Counted from the stretch's first letter, positions 34,918-49,032 are shown. The stretch is 64,000 nucleotides of DNA from Hoplostethus atlanticus (GCA_034670405.1 JAXDDX010000034.1:2803501-2867500); one strand, 5' to 3'. Made by a program: numbers and translations. Notes: generated by a model from the letters alone, not told the origin.

Positions 34918-37574
34918 TTACTCGAGGGTGGGCTCCGCAGTCACCTCGTCTGGCTCCTCTCCATCATCTTCCGGGCCACATTGGTGAGCAGGTGGTGCTG
35001 GCTGGGGCTCCACGGACTGCTCCGCTGAGCTCACGACGTCAGGCTCCGCAGCATCCGCGATGGCCGGACTGGGGGAGTCGCCTAGCGAGGACTTGTCGGC
35101 AGCCTGGGGTGGGAGGAGATCAACAGGCGGTGGGTAGGGAGGGTCTTCAGCTGGGACCGGAGGCTCAGCGGGAGGCTCTGGGGACTCTGACGCAGGAGAG
35201 ACGGCATCCACAGGCGGACCAGACGTTTCGCTAGAGTCACAGGGAGAGTCGGGCGGGGCTTCGGACTCTGTGACCGAGTGAGACTGTTCAACGGGTGAGA
35301 TGGGCGAATCAGACAGGGTGTCGGTGGAAGTGAGAGCGGAAGCGAGGTCCATGGCTGCCTGGGAGCTCAGCTCTTGTGGCTCAGAGTTAGTCTGGGCGTC
35401 TGCTGACAGTGAAGGCAACTTGCTATCCTCCAGCTCCTCTGCACAACACACAATGAGGAAATAAGATCAAGAATGAAGATGGCTGCCAGTGTTGCATTAA
35501 CATCACCCATGACAACACAATACATCTGGTGCCATAAACACACTCTCGTACTGAAGATTGTATTCCAACTGACTTCCTTCTGTCAAATCTACGTTTAACA
35601 CATGACAGTGCCTGGAGGCTGGTATGAATTGCTACTGTGGTAACTTACCGATTCCAGTGATTTCGTTGTCTCTCTCCTCGTGCATGGCCAGCGAAGTGTA
35701 GGTCATGTCGATGGACGACATGGACAGGTCCAGCCTGTCCACCAAGTCTGCAGGGTCAGTGCTCATCACGGACACCTCACTTTCAGAGAAACCTAGAAAA
35801 ACAAACACAAAGACACTCACTGGTAAGATTTTCATAACCACACAAGCACTGGAACAGGTCAGACGAGGGAGGAAAGGGGGTTTCAGGCAGTAAAAGTTGG
35901 GAGATGTTTAGGAGACAATGAGAGCATCCACAATCATCGAGTGAATAGAGTCTTACCACTTTATTAACACTGCTTATCTGGAACTCACCCGGGTCCATGA
36001 CTCTCTGGATGGGTGGAGGTAGTGGAGCATCCTGGAGGTCTGCCACATCGTCACTCTGGCCTGAAGGCGCCATCAGGGACGCCTGCAAACAAACGGAGGT
36101 AAACACTACAGCTACAGCCGAGAAGGTATTCACAAGGACACATTATCAGAAACCAGGATACCTCTGTGAATCCATGGGTGGGCATCACTGGAGAGGTGCT
36201 CTCATTAGGAGCAGGCGATGCGTCGGGGGACGTGTCAGGGCGAGCTGGGATTCGATGCAAGTAGCCGTAGCCGATGCCACAACCCAAACTAAACAAAAAA
36301 CATTTTTATTCTTTAAGACCAATTGAAATATCACTGTTAAACAAGTCACACATTTGATGTCTGAATTGTACAGCCTGGAACTGCTACACTGCTATTTTCT
36401 GTGAAGCTAGACATTAGCATGACTGTCTCCTAATAGGTGACACAATTGAGCAAAATGGGCTTTTCTGTCATTTCCTACTAAATGTGTGAACCGGTGTTTA
36501 TGTGTATTCCCACATACCTGCCCTCTCCCCCCCATGCGCCATTTGGTGTGACCACCACCTCTCGGCAATCATCTGTCTGTGTGTTGTACACCAGCAGCTT
36601 CAGGGGCTTCCCTTCATGGGCCTCGATCAGGGTGAAGAAGTCTTCTGACTGGAAACACAATCAACAACGGTACAGCTTCACACTTGGAGCAGAATATATC
36701 AGAAAAGACGTGAGGTAAAAAAAAACTAAACGAGTCTTACGTCTTGCAACACCTGATCGGCTCCCACGATGAAGTCGCTGTGGGGTTGAAGCTCTGCCAG
36801 CGCAGCGGGAGAATTGACATCCACATCCTAGGGGAAAAAAATAGAACTTCAAATGTGGGAATAAACAAAAAGGTGGATGCAAGGTGGGACAAATCAGTCA
36901 GGCCGATGGGTTTTCCGAGCTCTCGACGGCGCGGCTCACCAGGACGTGCCAGACGTTCTCACTGGCTCCCTGGTAAGTGCAGAAGCGAACGCTGGCGCCT
37001 AGCAGGCCCTGCCCTCCCCACATGTTATTGGGCACCACCTCCAGCTCACGGACCCTCGTGGTTTTAGTGCTATACACCTCCATTTTCACAGCCTTCTCCA
37101 TGTTGGCTTTCAGGAGCTCCTTCAGCAGGTCATTCTCCTGGTTCTGGTGTTCAGTAACAAAGGGAGTGGATGAAAACAGTCAAAATATTCATGATACCTA
37201 TAAAGTAGAAATCTTTTTTTTTTTTTGTAGGTTTTTTATGAAAAATGTCTTCCTACCACCACAGTTGGGGGAAAAAAATAGGAGAAACCCTGATATGTCT
37301 ATGTGCCCTTTACTGATTCGTGACCTACCTGTAGATAATGACTACTCACTACAGTAGTTGTTATCTCATGAGCAATATACTTACAAGTCTGTTGTTGTCA
37401 AGAGACAGAATGAAGTCAAAGAAGGGCTCCAGTCCAGCCTTTTCTGCTGGTGAGTTCTCCTGCACCTGAAAACATCAAGACAAACTAGCGGTGCTCCGTC
37501 TGACCAGGCTTTCACAGCCAATCAGTCATCTGCAGAAGACTGGGCATGAATGTGACTCCATTTAGATAACTAAA

Positions 37575-37945
37575 CTCAGAGAAACTGTATTAGGCCAACA
37601 ATCATGTGTTTGCAACATTTCAAGAATCTGAAGGACCACTGAAGCTGAGTAAGAGCCATGTAGGAGAAAAAGGCCAGCAGGTGGATTCTCCCTGTCAAAA
37701 TAAAAGATCTGATACTACAATTATGTATGTTACTCTGCAGCAATTTCTTTAATTCCTATACAAATATAAAGGTCTTAAAATCGAAATTGTAATAAGGGGG
37801 AAATAATCTCAAAATAATTAAATAAATTGAAATAAATGAAAAACAAAAGTATGCGTATTTTAGAATACTCATCACATCATGAAGTGATAGAATATTTCAC
37901 CATTTATATTTCATAACGTAAATTATAAAGCGTTCTTCTGGAACA
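37575..37945. repeat. Copy 1 of a local repeat (gorasp1 intron 1)
   Basis: It contains CTGAAGGACCACTGAAG, then AATCTCAAAATAATTAAAT and AAATAAATGAAAAACA, and ends CATTTATATTTCATAACGT. The same ordered phrases recur in the same orientation at 39290-39560. The copies are diverged and A/T-rich; the class is unknown. Confidence 0.6.
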
Positions 37946-38106
37946 GCTGGAAAATAAATGGAGTAAACTAATTGAGGCTATTCCTCGGAGATCAGTAAAC
38001 ATAGCTTCCATGTTGAATCCACCCTGACGTGGAAAACTAGTATTTTTGACGATACATTCTGAGAAATCATTTAAGATACATTTTAATTTACACTAGGTAG
38101 CGAATA

Positions 38107-38931
<825 letters not shown>

Positions 38932-39289
38932 GTAACTGATGTATGTTTTAATGTATTTAAACCAAAAATGTGAAAATAGAAACATGTAACAATACTGTGT
39001 ATATACCAAGAGCAACAAACAATAACATAGAGTAATCCAGTAAAATACATCTCTTTTACCATTAGTTGTTCCATGTTCAGCGCCCTCTAATGTCACATCT
39101 CAGCAACTCCCACAGACAATTCCCACTTATAATTATATCCTAGTCCATCATTGTATACCATCAGTAGATTGTTTCCCAGTCGTATTCACCACTTACTCGG
39201 GTTGTTTATGTGAGTGCAAGTAGAAATTACTATATTTCCCGTAGCACTTGAAGGCAGCCTCAGATAATCGAAACTGATAAAACAAAACT

Positions 39290-39560
39290 GTAATAGGTCT
39301 GTAACTTTCTGCTAGAAAAATGTCACAAAATCTGCAGGACCACTGAAAGTGCATCAGGGTTATTTAGAACAAAAACAATTTAATTGTTAATGTTAATTGT
39401 TTTGTTTTTTAATAAATATATAAAATGTAGTAATAATAAGCGAAAGAATCTCAAAATCACCTGAAATAAATGAAAAAACAGAAAAATGTGATGAATACTT
39501 TTCACATCATCAAATCATAGCTAATTTTTCCAATTATATTTCATAATATAAATCATGTTT
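39290..39560. repeat. Copy 2 of the local repeat (upstream of gorasp1)
   Basis: Ordered matches to 37575-37945: CTGCAGGACCACTGAAAG, AATCTCAAAATCACCTG, AAATAAATGAAAAAACAG, CACATCATCAAATCATAG, CAATTATATTTCATAATAT. The two copies bracket the first gorasp1 exon. Confidence 0.6.
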
Positions 39561-39829
39561 TGTAGTTTAGTTCAAATTGTAGAGTAGCAGAATCTGACCT
39601 AAAGAACATGCAACTATGAATAAAGATAGCCAAATATAGCCAAAGGGAACATTGGAAAGGAAAGGTTGAGTAATCATTATCTCTGATATGTTTGCTCCCC
39701 ATGCCACTATGGAACAACATTGTGAAAGTCGTCATTATACCTTTATGCTTGCCCAGTCTTGGTTTCCTCAAATAAATCCTGAGAACTGATGTTGGTCAAA
39801 AGGAAATGACATCGAACAAATATTAGACC

Positions 39830-40187
39830 CGTAAATAAATAAATAAAAATGTTTATTTTATTACTCCAGTACAGAAATATGATACTGTTAAGCATGAAGA
39901 AATTAAATAACACATCAGAGATCATCGCATATAGATGGATGAAAGATGAACAAGACATAAATTAGATGACTCAAGTGTGTTTTCTCTGCAACAAAGGCAG
40001 ATTTCATAGGCAATATAAAATATCAACCTGGGGAAAAAATATTTTATCAAACATTCTTTGCACATTGAAATAATCTTACAAATATACAAAAAAAAACAGT
40101 GCTCTTTACATTGAATGCTCTCTTAAAAAGTTTCTCATCATTTGAACAAGACCTAGCCAGCACACCAGTCACTGGATCGATCACCAA
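39830..40187 (-). other. csrnp1 3' UTR
   Basis: This follows the TGA at 40190-40188 on the minus strand. A minus-strand AATAAA (TTTATT on plus) at 39851-39856 is the probable poly(A) signal, giving a short 3' UTR of about 350 bases. No other feature is seen. Confidence 0.5.
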
Positions 40188-43100
40188 TCAAAGCTGGTTA
40201 TCTGTGAATGGATAAGCTTGCTCTGGGCTTGGCTCGGATAGGCCGATCAGGGACTCCAGGAGATAGGTGCTTGACTCGTTGTACTGCGGGAGACTTGGGG
40301 AGCTGAACAGCTGGAGATGGCGAAGGTTGTCCGGGTGAGTGTGTCCTTTAAAAGAGTTGTGCAGCGGGCCGGAGGTGTAGTCGCTGTCAAAGAACTCCAG
40401 GTCGGAGTCGGAGGAGAGGCTGAGGTCCATGTAGTGGCTTGAAGAATAGTCCACTGAGGGGGAGGGGGTGTTGGGGTAGTCCTCGAGGGAGTTGTCACTC
40501 AAGACGTCGGTGGCTTGGTTTGCATTTTCGTCAAGGTAACCTGCCACTGATGCCCTGCTGATACTGTCTGTGAATGCGCCGGCTGTGTTAGACGTGCACA
40601 GTGGTGCCGCGCTGTCGGTAGCGGTGCCGTAAGTGCCTGAGTTGCTGCTGTGCTGGGTCGGCGGTTGTCTGATGTGTCTCAGTTGACCGCCCGGAGAGTA
40701 GTCGTCGTGTTCAGAGTCACAGATGCTGAGGCCACGGGCCAAACCTCTATCGTCCACCTCAGGTAAACTTTGGCTCCCCATAAGGCTTGCCCCTGCATCG
40801 GAGTCCTCGCTGTGGCCAGAGGAGCAGGAGGAGTCAGTCATGTCGCTGCTGCAGCTGTTCTCCTCCACCACAGGCCGCTCTGGAATGAAATGGAAGGAGG
40901 CAGTGGAGGGGATGGTGAAAGGAAGGCCGTCCTCCTCCATGGTAAACCCGAAGGGGCAGCTCTTGCCCTGGGCATCTGGCGCTGCATGTCCCTGGTCCTG
41001 GTCGTCAAACTCTTGAAGGTCCGCTGGAACTCCTGGCTGCTCCAGTTGGCTCAGTGTTTCATCTTGCAGTCGCCTCTCCAGCTCTAGCCTCATGACAGTG
41101 TGGATGTAATGGGTTTGCACACGTCTGGAGTTGAACTCGATGCGTCCCTGAATGTTACCGCAGCCATCCTTAGTGCAGCCACATGGGAAGTTGGAGCGGT
41201 CCATCTGTGGAAGAAAAACAGCAGAAAGATAGCGGTCAGTTAAATCAGGGCTGTGGGTTCAGTTGGAGGTATTGGCACCAGTGTCAATAAGGGTCACCTG
41301 CCACACTGACTGGTAACTTTTTTGACATTGGACATTGATTGGCACCGTTTATGCTGAATGTTACAGTAGAAAACTGATTATTAGTATTATTTATTACTCT
41401 TAAGACCCCTACCTGGCACTTGATGCCTGCCAGGCTACATGCGCAGGTCTCGGGCTCACAGAAGCCCTGGCAGTCACATCCACAGTCCTCCCTGGAGAGA
41501 CGAAGGGCGTGGAGCTGCCTCTTCTCCTCTTTATCGATGCGCTTCACCCCCGCTGCCTGGAGGAGAGCCTGCCTGTGTTTGGAGGAGTAGGGGTGCAGGA
41601 AACCTCCGTCCTCCAGCTCAGCATCACTGATGTGGGCGTCCATGATGAGACTGTCTGCTTCTCTCTGGTCAATAGCACCACCGGCAATCAACTGAAATCA
41701 GTGGGAAATAAGATAGTAAGTTCTTTGCCCAAAGGATAGAGTAAGAAGACTCTCTCAAGACTACAGTTTCTCCAACTTCTCCAGCTAACTACTGTAAAAA
41801 TCAAGTGCACTCACTTTGTGTCTCAGCGCCTCGAGCCTCTCCTCTCTCAGCCTTTCTCGGAGCCTCTCTCTGCGTCTGTGCTGCTGCTCCAGCGTGTGCT
41901 CAGCCAGGGTGTACCTGTGGAGGGCGCTGTGCCTCCGCACCATGCCCAAGGTGGCGCCCCCACGTCTGGGCACGCTGGTGAAGCCCTGGCAGCGCGGGAA
42001 ACGGAACACCGTCACCACATCGAAGCGCACGCTGCTCCGCCCGTTTGCCAGCTTGTGCCTCTTCAGGATGGACCGGACTGGTCGCACGACAGAAAGGAAG
42101 ACGGCAAAGGCGTTAACAATTGGCTTTATGTGTGAAATCCATCCCATTAAAGTGCTACCAGGTGCAGTATTAAAGTGACCATCTAGTGCTTAACTGACTA
42201 CGGGAATATACTGTGAGAAAATGAAATGAACCAACACTTGAACAAGTTTTGCTGAGTAGCCCAGCTCTGAACTCTGATGCAGGCCTCCTATATTGTAGTT
42301 CACTGAGTAGCCACTAGGTGACACACTACAGGTGCTTCACTGCAGTGACTTGGGTCAATGGCTGAACATAAATGTGGAGAGGAAATACCAAGGAGAGGGT
42401 CCATTGCAACAGTGGACAGATCAGGGGAAGAGGGGGGGAAAAGGAATAAAGCGGGGGTCTAAACACTGTTTTATAGCAGCTTACATATTTAGACTCTTTC
42501 TGCCAGTGTGGTTTTTAATATCCGTCAGGTAACTGTTTGGTTTAACAGTTTGGCTTCAACAAATCATCTGACTTTCGCACACAACTGAGGGTGAACTCTA
42601 GGATGAACTCTAGCTCCAAAAAGTCAGTCAACAACCGAGACCAGCTGACTAAGCTTGTTTCAGCTGCTCTTCTGTCTAAAAACGCCACGCCACGTTGGGG
42701 CACTGTTAGCACGGTGACTCAGTTGTGAGACTTAGGGGAAGACTTTGAAGCTGAAGAGAGGATCAAAATAACAAGCCTGTAATTGCAGTACAAAAGGCTG
42801 AAGTACTGCAAAGCAACAACTGTGCGGGATTGTGTCATCGCTCCCACTAAAGCGGTGAGCGATGTTGTCTGCAGCTCTGATATTTGAATGAAGCCATTTG
42901 ATGCGACTTGTTTAAAGGGACCTTGCTATTCAAATTGATTCCACAACATCCTATTGTTCAGGCAAATGACTGGATCGGCAGCCCAGGGGCAAGTCCTTCT
43001 GCGTGCATTATCTAGAATGGCGTTCTCATATCAGCAACTCATAACACTGCTGCTGCAGAGTGATAAGAGACACTCCTATCACTTGCTCATAGGAAATCAG

Positions 43101-43387
43101 ACAGATAAGGAAGAGGTTTGCATTATTTGAAAGAGGTGGGGGGGGGGGGGGGGGGGACAGCGCTGGTGTGGAGGCTTACTGGGTAAACTGTTAGGTGAAG
43201 CGGGGCTACTCGGTGTGAAATCCTGGCTGTCAGAGGAGTTGCTCTCTGCGTCAGACTCCCACTCCGAGGCTGCAGGGGAGGAGAGGGAGGACGGGGGAGA
43301 GGAGGAGTAGCAGGGATCTTCATCTACCTCAGCAAACTTTCTTTTAAGAACCCCTCTCATTGCTCGGCTGCTGTAGCTGACAAACAT
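40188..43387 (-). CDS. csrnp1: Cysteine/serine-rich nuclear protein 1 (AXUD1), 4 coding exons
   Basis: CSRNP1 is a nuclear, immediate-early transcription factor induced by AXIN and cytokine signals. Exons on the minus strand: 43387-43180, 42077-41815, 41691-41413, 41204-40188; junctions are canonical and in phase. There are two in-frame ATGs: 43387 (588 aa) and 43360 (579 aa, [15 protein letters not shown]). The second matches the family's M-x-G-L/I-LKRKF start and is preferred. Features in order: Ser/acidic N-terminus; basic RSILKRHK and [17 protein letters not shown] block; helical Arg/Glu-rich stretch; Cys-rich domain ([19 protein letters not shown], then [13 protein letters not shown]) across the last junction; Ser/Asp-rich transactivation tail with [14 protein letters not shown]. 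Length agrees with family members (about 580 aa). Gene order next to gorasp1 and xirp1 supports CSRNP1 over CSRNP2/3. Confidence 0.95.
43139..43156. repeat. Homopolymer G run just inside csrnp1 intron
   Basis: About 18 G on plus (poly-C in the transcript), some 22 bases past the GTAAGC splice donor of coding exon 1. It is probably hypervariable and may be misassembled. Confidence 0.8.
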
Positions 43388-44566
43388 TCTGTAGGAACAT
43401 AAAGCAAAAAAAATGATTTACTACACAGTAATAGTAAGTGAACAAGTCCTGCATTCTGTAGCTACACTAACACCAGATCATTTTAACATTTCCATCCCAG
43501 GAAGTAAGGCACAATGCAAACGAATGAGTGAATATAGCATTAGAATAACATTTTAGTAACAATGATGTTGCCTCTACTGTATGAACGGCCACATATACAC
43601 AGCCAAAGTAATTGGATACTTCTTTTGTAAGTGACACTTGGAAGGAGAAGGAGAGGTCCCTCCTATAGAGAGCTGAGAGCTGCAGCTCTGCTGGTTGAGC
43701 CGGTTTCAGGACATCAGCTTGTTTAGGCTAATGAAATCTTTATGGCGATTAGCCTTCAAGTTGATGTCCCATAAGTGGATTGTGTATTGTAATGCTCTAT
43801 TGCTCAACACTAGCTGGAAAGTTAAGATGGGAGAAAAAAAAAATCAATAGGTCTTTTTTCTTTTCCCCACAGAGTAATTAACATTCCAATGATTCCTCGA
43901 GCTTTTTGTGAAGAATACGTGGAAACAGACAGTCCAAACACAGTATTCTAGGGACCGTGGGGGTGTAATGGCCCAAGACGCTGCTATTTTTGGATGTGGA
44001 CATGGAAAGTAAATCCAAACATGTGTAAATGCCTTACAACACTTAAAGATCACAAACCTTAGCGGGGCTTTGAAAGCAAAACTATCGATTAAAAGAGATT
44101 ATGGAAGAGACAATCCAAAAGAAGAGACACAACATCTCCACTTCTGCCAACTGCCACAAAGAGACCAGTGAGGAAGAATTACTCTCCTTGCAGTGTTAAA
44201 CTCTGTCAAACTAACTCATATGCGTATGAGTTAGTTATTTTCTTTTTGGCTCCAAACATTCAGAACTTTTTATTTTTACCTCAATGAAGATGTTTTTGGA
44301 CAAAAAACCCAAAACATGATATCATAGAGTCTTTCAAGTCCCAGAGAGGAGGATATGAGGAATGTGTGTGTTTTCTCAAAGAGAGGGGGTGGCTGGTCAC
44401 AACACTGGTTGCACCCACACACACCCACACACATACACACACACACAACAACAACAAATACGAGGGGTAAAGCAGTGACATTGCCCCATGCTAACCAAGG
44501 CATGGATGGACAAGAAAAGGGGGTTCTGATCATCAGTAGTAAGCAAATACTTTAACCAGTAAGGCC

Positions 44567-44568
<2 letters not shown>

Positions 44569-44604
<36 letters not shown>
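44569..44604. repeat. (TG)n microsatellite in csrnp1 5' intron
   Basis: An uninterrupted TG tract. Confidence 0.95.
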
Positions 44605-44605
<1 letters not shown>

Positions 44606-45166
44606 ACGTGCGTGCGTGGGAGCAGCTTCCCGGATCCATCAGCAAATAAGACGGGAGACAAAAGGCAGCTTCTTGTGTCATTATCTGTCTTTTATACAGT
44701 GGGCCTGTCTACTCTGTAGGCAGTAACATGGAAGGGATTTCTCCCATGTGACAGTGTATGCATGTCTGACAGCTATATATGAAATATTCCCAAAAGTAGA
44801 CTTGTTGTAATGGTAAACAATGCTGCAGTACAGTGCTGTTATCAGATCACACTTATTGCATTTAATACACTGCAGAGATGGAAGACTGCACATGTGAGTT
44901 TCCACTGATGGCAAATAAATAATTCAAAAGTTTCAAAGCAGCGGATACTACGAGGACGCGCTCACGTGCGCACACATGCACTGGCGGGGTAGTGGAATGT
45001 GGGGGTTGGGTGGAGGGAGGAATTAAATCTAACCATAATCTCATTAATTTGAGTTAATGAGCGGTCTTTTTTTTTTTAATACAAATGTGTAAGTAGTTGT
45101 TTTTTTTGAGGGGGGAAGCCGTTGCTATTACTATTATAGTAACAGCCCTATAGTTTATATGGTGTT

Positions 45167-45282
45167 AGGAATATTATAGTGGTACCCCAGGAGATAAAAA
45201 CACCATAAAACACCATAAACTGACTATAGAAATCCACTTATTAGCACCACAGGCACACTATAAGTCCCTATAGGAATATTAT
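45167..45282. repeat. Duplicated element, copy 1 (csrnp1 5' region)
   Basis: It runs AGGAATATTATAGTGG... ACCATAAACTGACTATAGAA... CACACTATAAGTCCCTATAG-GAATATT. The same ordered elements recur about 575 bp downstream in the same orientation. It starts and ends with the similar phrase AGGAATAT. Confidence 0.65.
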
Positions 45283-45742
45283 AAGAATGTCATAGTGATT
45301 TTTCATCCCAGTACAAGAGTCGTTTCCTATCTGGCATAATAGTCGTGACGCAGCTGACCTCGTCACCCTTCTCGGAGACACACGAGCGGTCACGTCAGCT
45401 ACAATGACAACATTGTTCCCTCTGTCTCCCCTCGACTAGGGGTCGCTCTCTTACAGCCAGCCCAGCAAAACACCGGTGAGGACAGTTTCATCCTAACTAC
45501 AGCCAACTATCCCCTTGTTGTTGAAGGTCGAGACAGCAGACAGTGCGTCTACAAGCAGCATATCACGATACGAAGTTTTACAAAACATTATGCCACATTT
45601 GGGTCTGTCTCGGTGTCAAACTAGGTGATTTCGTGGTCGAGGGTGGATTTGCAACGTCGTCCCGTGCGAAAACGAACTATAGTAGTGAACTTATAAAGTT
45701 TAGAAGGATACTATACAAAACACATCGATAATATAATATTTT

Positions 45743-45851
45743 AGGAATGTTAGTGATATCATAGGAGATGCAATACCATAAGGTACGATAAGGTGACTAT
45801 AAACTCACTCTTGACTACCACATTCACACTATAAATCCCTATAGGAATATC
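45743..45851. repeat. Duplicated element, copy 2 (csrnp1 5' region)
   Basis: It runs AGGAATGTTAGTGATATC... GATAAGGTGACTATAAAC... CACACTATAAATCCCTATAG-GAATAT, paralleling 45167-45282. A minus-strand splice-donor-like GTGAGTAACC sits about 6-10 bases beyond its right edge. Confidence 0.65.
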
Positions 45852-45861
45852 AGGGGTTACT

Positions 45862-46450
45862 CACCACGCAGGAATGAGCAGCATAATAATTTAGGCTGAA
45901 ATCGAAACGAAATCTTATCTGTCTTGTCAGCAACAGTCAGCTCAACATTGTATGTCCCTCAGTGTCAGTATGAGGCTACACAGTAGTACTGGTGCGAATA
46001 AGAGAAGAGAATTAGTCAGAGAACTTCCGAAGACCCAGCGATCGAGATAGTTCACGTCGCTATCCGTCAGCCCGGACATCATGTCACACATGCGTAGAAC
46101 CTGTCTCAAATTAGCTTATTAAGGACTAGTCAGCTAGCATGACGGCTAGTCTTCTACACAGCAGCTAACTTATGTAACAAAGTTAACACTTATTCATTAC
46201 CAACACCAGACATCCCGATACCACGCAGTCGTGAGATAGGGGTGCCTGCCAAAAACTTTATTTACTCATTTAAAAACATGTCTAGGTCTTGTAACATTAT
46301 CCGTGTCTTACTTAGACTTTAAACATTGTATTATTTGGGTAAAACTAACCTCTGGCAGGAAAAAGATACTGGACCAAATGTGAGACAGCCATTGACACCC
46401 AGCTAAAAGAAAAATAAGCGGTCAAGTCTGCCTAACGGTATTTAAGCGAA
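45862..46450 (-). promoter_or_regulatory. Candidate csrnp1 promoter and untranslated first exon(s)
   Basis: On the minus strand a TATA-like CTTAAATA (plus 46438-46446) is followed some 90 bases later by a donor-like GTTAGT after ...TGCCAGAG (exon end 46350). A second strong donor, GTGAGT, comes after ...CCTGCGTG near 45863. Either exon could join the coding exon whose acceptor is at 43388. The area is richer in CpG than its flanks and has CRE-like ACGTCA/TGACG words near 45390 and 45350, plausible for an immediate-early gene. Inference only. Confidence 0.35.
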
Positions 46451-47276
46451 GGCGGAAGTAGACAGGAGTTAATCTTCGCGTGTATACTCTCTGGAACACC
46501 CCGAGAGGCCCTGACGCAGACAGTCGCGCAAGCAGGGGGAAGAGACGCTCAGGGTTGTCAGAGCTGCCCACAGCTTCCTGTCTGAGGTGTGTTGAAACTG
46601 TACACTTACAACCAGTGGTGTGGTGGTAAATAATGAGGTGGGTAAACCACAAATAGAAATAAAAATCAATTATATTTACAGAAAAGTGTTAATGTATATT
46701 TTGCTCCCCTTAAAAGACCCCATCTTCATATATTGTACATTAGTTTGATACTTCTCACTGTGATGTATACTATGAATTTAATCAAACATATTAATGCCGG
46801 CTTATAAAGGCGTGTACGTTCTGTTCTGCAAATAAAAAGTTGGGTATATCCCTGATTACAACGTTGTAAGAGATTGTGGACTCTAGAGGAAGCTCTCGGC
46901 TGTATAGGCAGGCCTATATAAGTAGGATTACAGATTTGGGTGTAAAGCGTTTGCCTCCATTACTCAAGGAGAAATCCTCTTCACTGTTATATCTTATTTC
47001 TTATTAATAGATCTGTCCAGAAGTTAGTGATTAAAGTTTGGCTACACACACGCACACATACACTTTGAACTCGCAATATGAAGGGCTAAACTGTAAAGCG
47101 TTGAGTGAAGCTGTTAAAATAGCTGGCAGTGGAAAAAATGACCAGTGGTGCTTGAGTAAAGGGACAAGATTAACATTCCAGTGTGTCTGGCAGTGCTTTT
47201 AAAGATAATCATACTACGTGTCCCCGATTGGGATGAAACTGCAAGAGAAACAAGCACAGTGCTTTGGCATTTGTAG

Positions 47277-47376
47277 CACTCAGACAGAGAGAGATAGACG
47301 AGCAGGAAGACAGATTAAGAGTTAGACAGACAGATGAACAGACAGACTGAATAATAGAGACAGACAGACAGACAGG
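47277..47376. repeat. Degenerate (ACAG)n tract
   Basis: Repeated GACA/ACAG words, interrupted, as in AGACAGACAGATGAACAGAC and AGACAGACAGACAGAC. Confidence 0.7.
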
Positions 47377-48699
47377 TGCTTTGACCAGATTCTGATGTAC
47401 AATATACACAGCAAAGTAGTACATTAACATGCACAGTGAAAGAAAAGTATATACACACACACCTGTGGGTCCAAATCACCTTGTCATGGGAAAGAGTACT
47501 CACCCTGACCTCAGCACCAAGTGAAAGTGTGTTATGACAGTGCGACCCACATTGGGTGTGTGTTTCTGCGTGTGCCTCTGACCCTGCAGTTAACTGACTA
47601 GATTGAATACGTGATGTAAAGCAGGCGGTGCATCCTGTCTATCCTCTCTGAAATTATTAGTGTGACTTACTCATAACGCATGATCAAAGCGCCGTGTGAG
47701 GCCGCACGGCTATTTATAGCACAATGAAACTGCCTCCACCAAAATCAATCGGTGCAATACAGAGGGTATTTCCTGCTCATTGGTGCCGCCTTGTACCACG
47801 CAGAGTGACTATATATCATGTTGCATCTTTCAATGCGTCAGGAGGTTGATCCAGACAGATCGGGGGGTGCAGCAGAGGAGAAGGAGTGGAGTCATGGAGC
47901 AAAATCCATAAGCAACATTCATATTTCATTGTAGCAACAGCACAAGGGCACGCAGCACGTACAGCACAGACACGGCTATTGGCAGTGATACATTTTTATC
48001 ACTGTTTACTGTAATCGGTCCCTGTATTGACGCAGCCACGAGAAATGACCCTGATTCCTGAATTCTTTCACATGTTCATATTTAATGCCATTCAAATGCT
48101 ATGGAAACAATGATGAAATGACGTGTTATGCCAAAACACAGGTCCCCATAAGGATTCATTACTTCAAAGCTGCTTTCCTCAACACTGTCTTCTATTGATA
48201 TTCTATGTCTTCAACAGATGTGCTTATCTCTTATGCACTGTTACTGTCAGAGGCGATGAAAGCGAATCATTGCACTTTTAGTGCAGTGGCATGTTACATA
48301 ACTTACAGTTAACCTACATTCTGGCAGCCTCTCAGGTTGCTGTGGCTGGCTCTTGTGGTCCACTTTCTCCGTCAAGCTGTGCCAGCGATGGCCTACATAC
48401 AGCAATATACTGACAAAGTTTGACAAAGCTAGAGGCATGTGAAACTGCACCCCAGTTCCTGGTCTTTTTGATCGTATCTCAGGGCTTTACACATCTTCAG
48501 AGCACTCTCCCTTTTTCCCGGGGATAACAGGAAGTATCAGATAGTGTCATGCATTGTTGCCTTCCAGTCAGGTAGTAATCTAAGGTGCCAACTGGAGGAA
48601 GACGCTGCTGGAAACTGTTTTATTGTTCTCCTGAAACTTACAGGAAGTAAGTTACTACACCAGGAAAGGGATTGTAAATACTGACATCACCTGTTTGGA

Positions 48700-48750
48700 C
48701 CACAGGTTGATCCCCCCTTGCGGAATAATAAAGTCTATCATATCAAAATC
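48700..48750 (+). repeat. LINE/SINE-like 3' tail
   Basis: The phrase TTGATCCCCCCTTGCGGAAT followed by AATAAAGTCTATCATATC resembles the conserved 3' terminus of fish L2/CR1-clade retroposons (a ...GGG(A)ATCAATAAAGTATCTATC-type end). The body upstream could not be delimited. Confidence 0.4.
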
Positions 48751-48972
48751 ATTTAATCTGCCTTGCATAAACACAGTTCAGGCCATTCTTCTATATATAG
48801 TTTACTGTAAGTGATTCTCTGTGCTACTCCTCCTTCCAGGTAATCCAGCATTGGGTTAGCAGGAGAGTGACTCAGTGAAATAAGTTTCATCAGTGCAGAG
48901 GCAATAATAAAAATAACTGAGCACGATTCACTCCCTCATGACATGCGAGACATGGAGAATATACTCCTACAT

Positions 48973-48974
48973 TC

Positions 48975-49006
<32 letters not shown>

Positions 49007-49032
49007 CCTCTCCCCCTCTCTCCCTCCCTCTC
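48973..49032. repeat. (TC)n microsatellite
   Basis: TC-rich tract with CCTC variants towards its right end. Confidence 0.93.

Larger units (their letters stand above)
43388..46349 (-). other. csrnp1 5' intron region
   Basis: The coding exon at 43387 begins right after an acceptor (ttcctacag), so at least one untranslated exon lies upstream. The stretch holds (TG)n at 44569-44604, a (CA)-rich patch near 44410-44450, and a duplicated 110-bp element (45167-45282 and 45743-45851). Nothing coding was seen. Confidence 0.6.
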
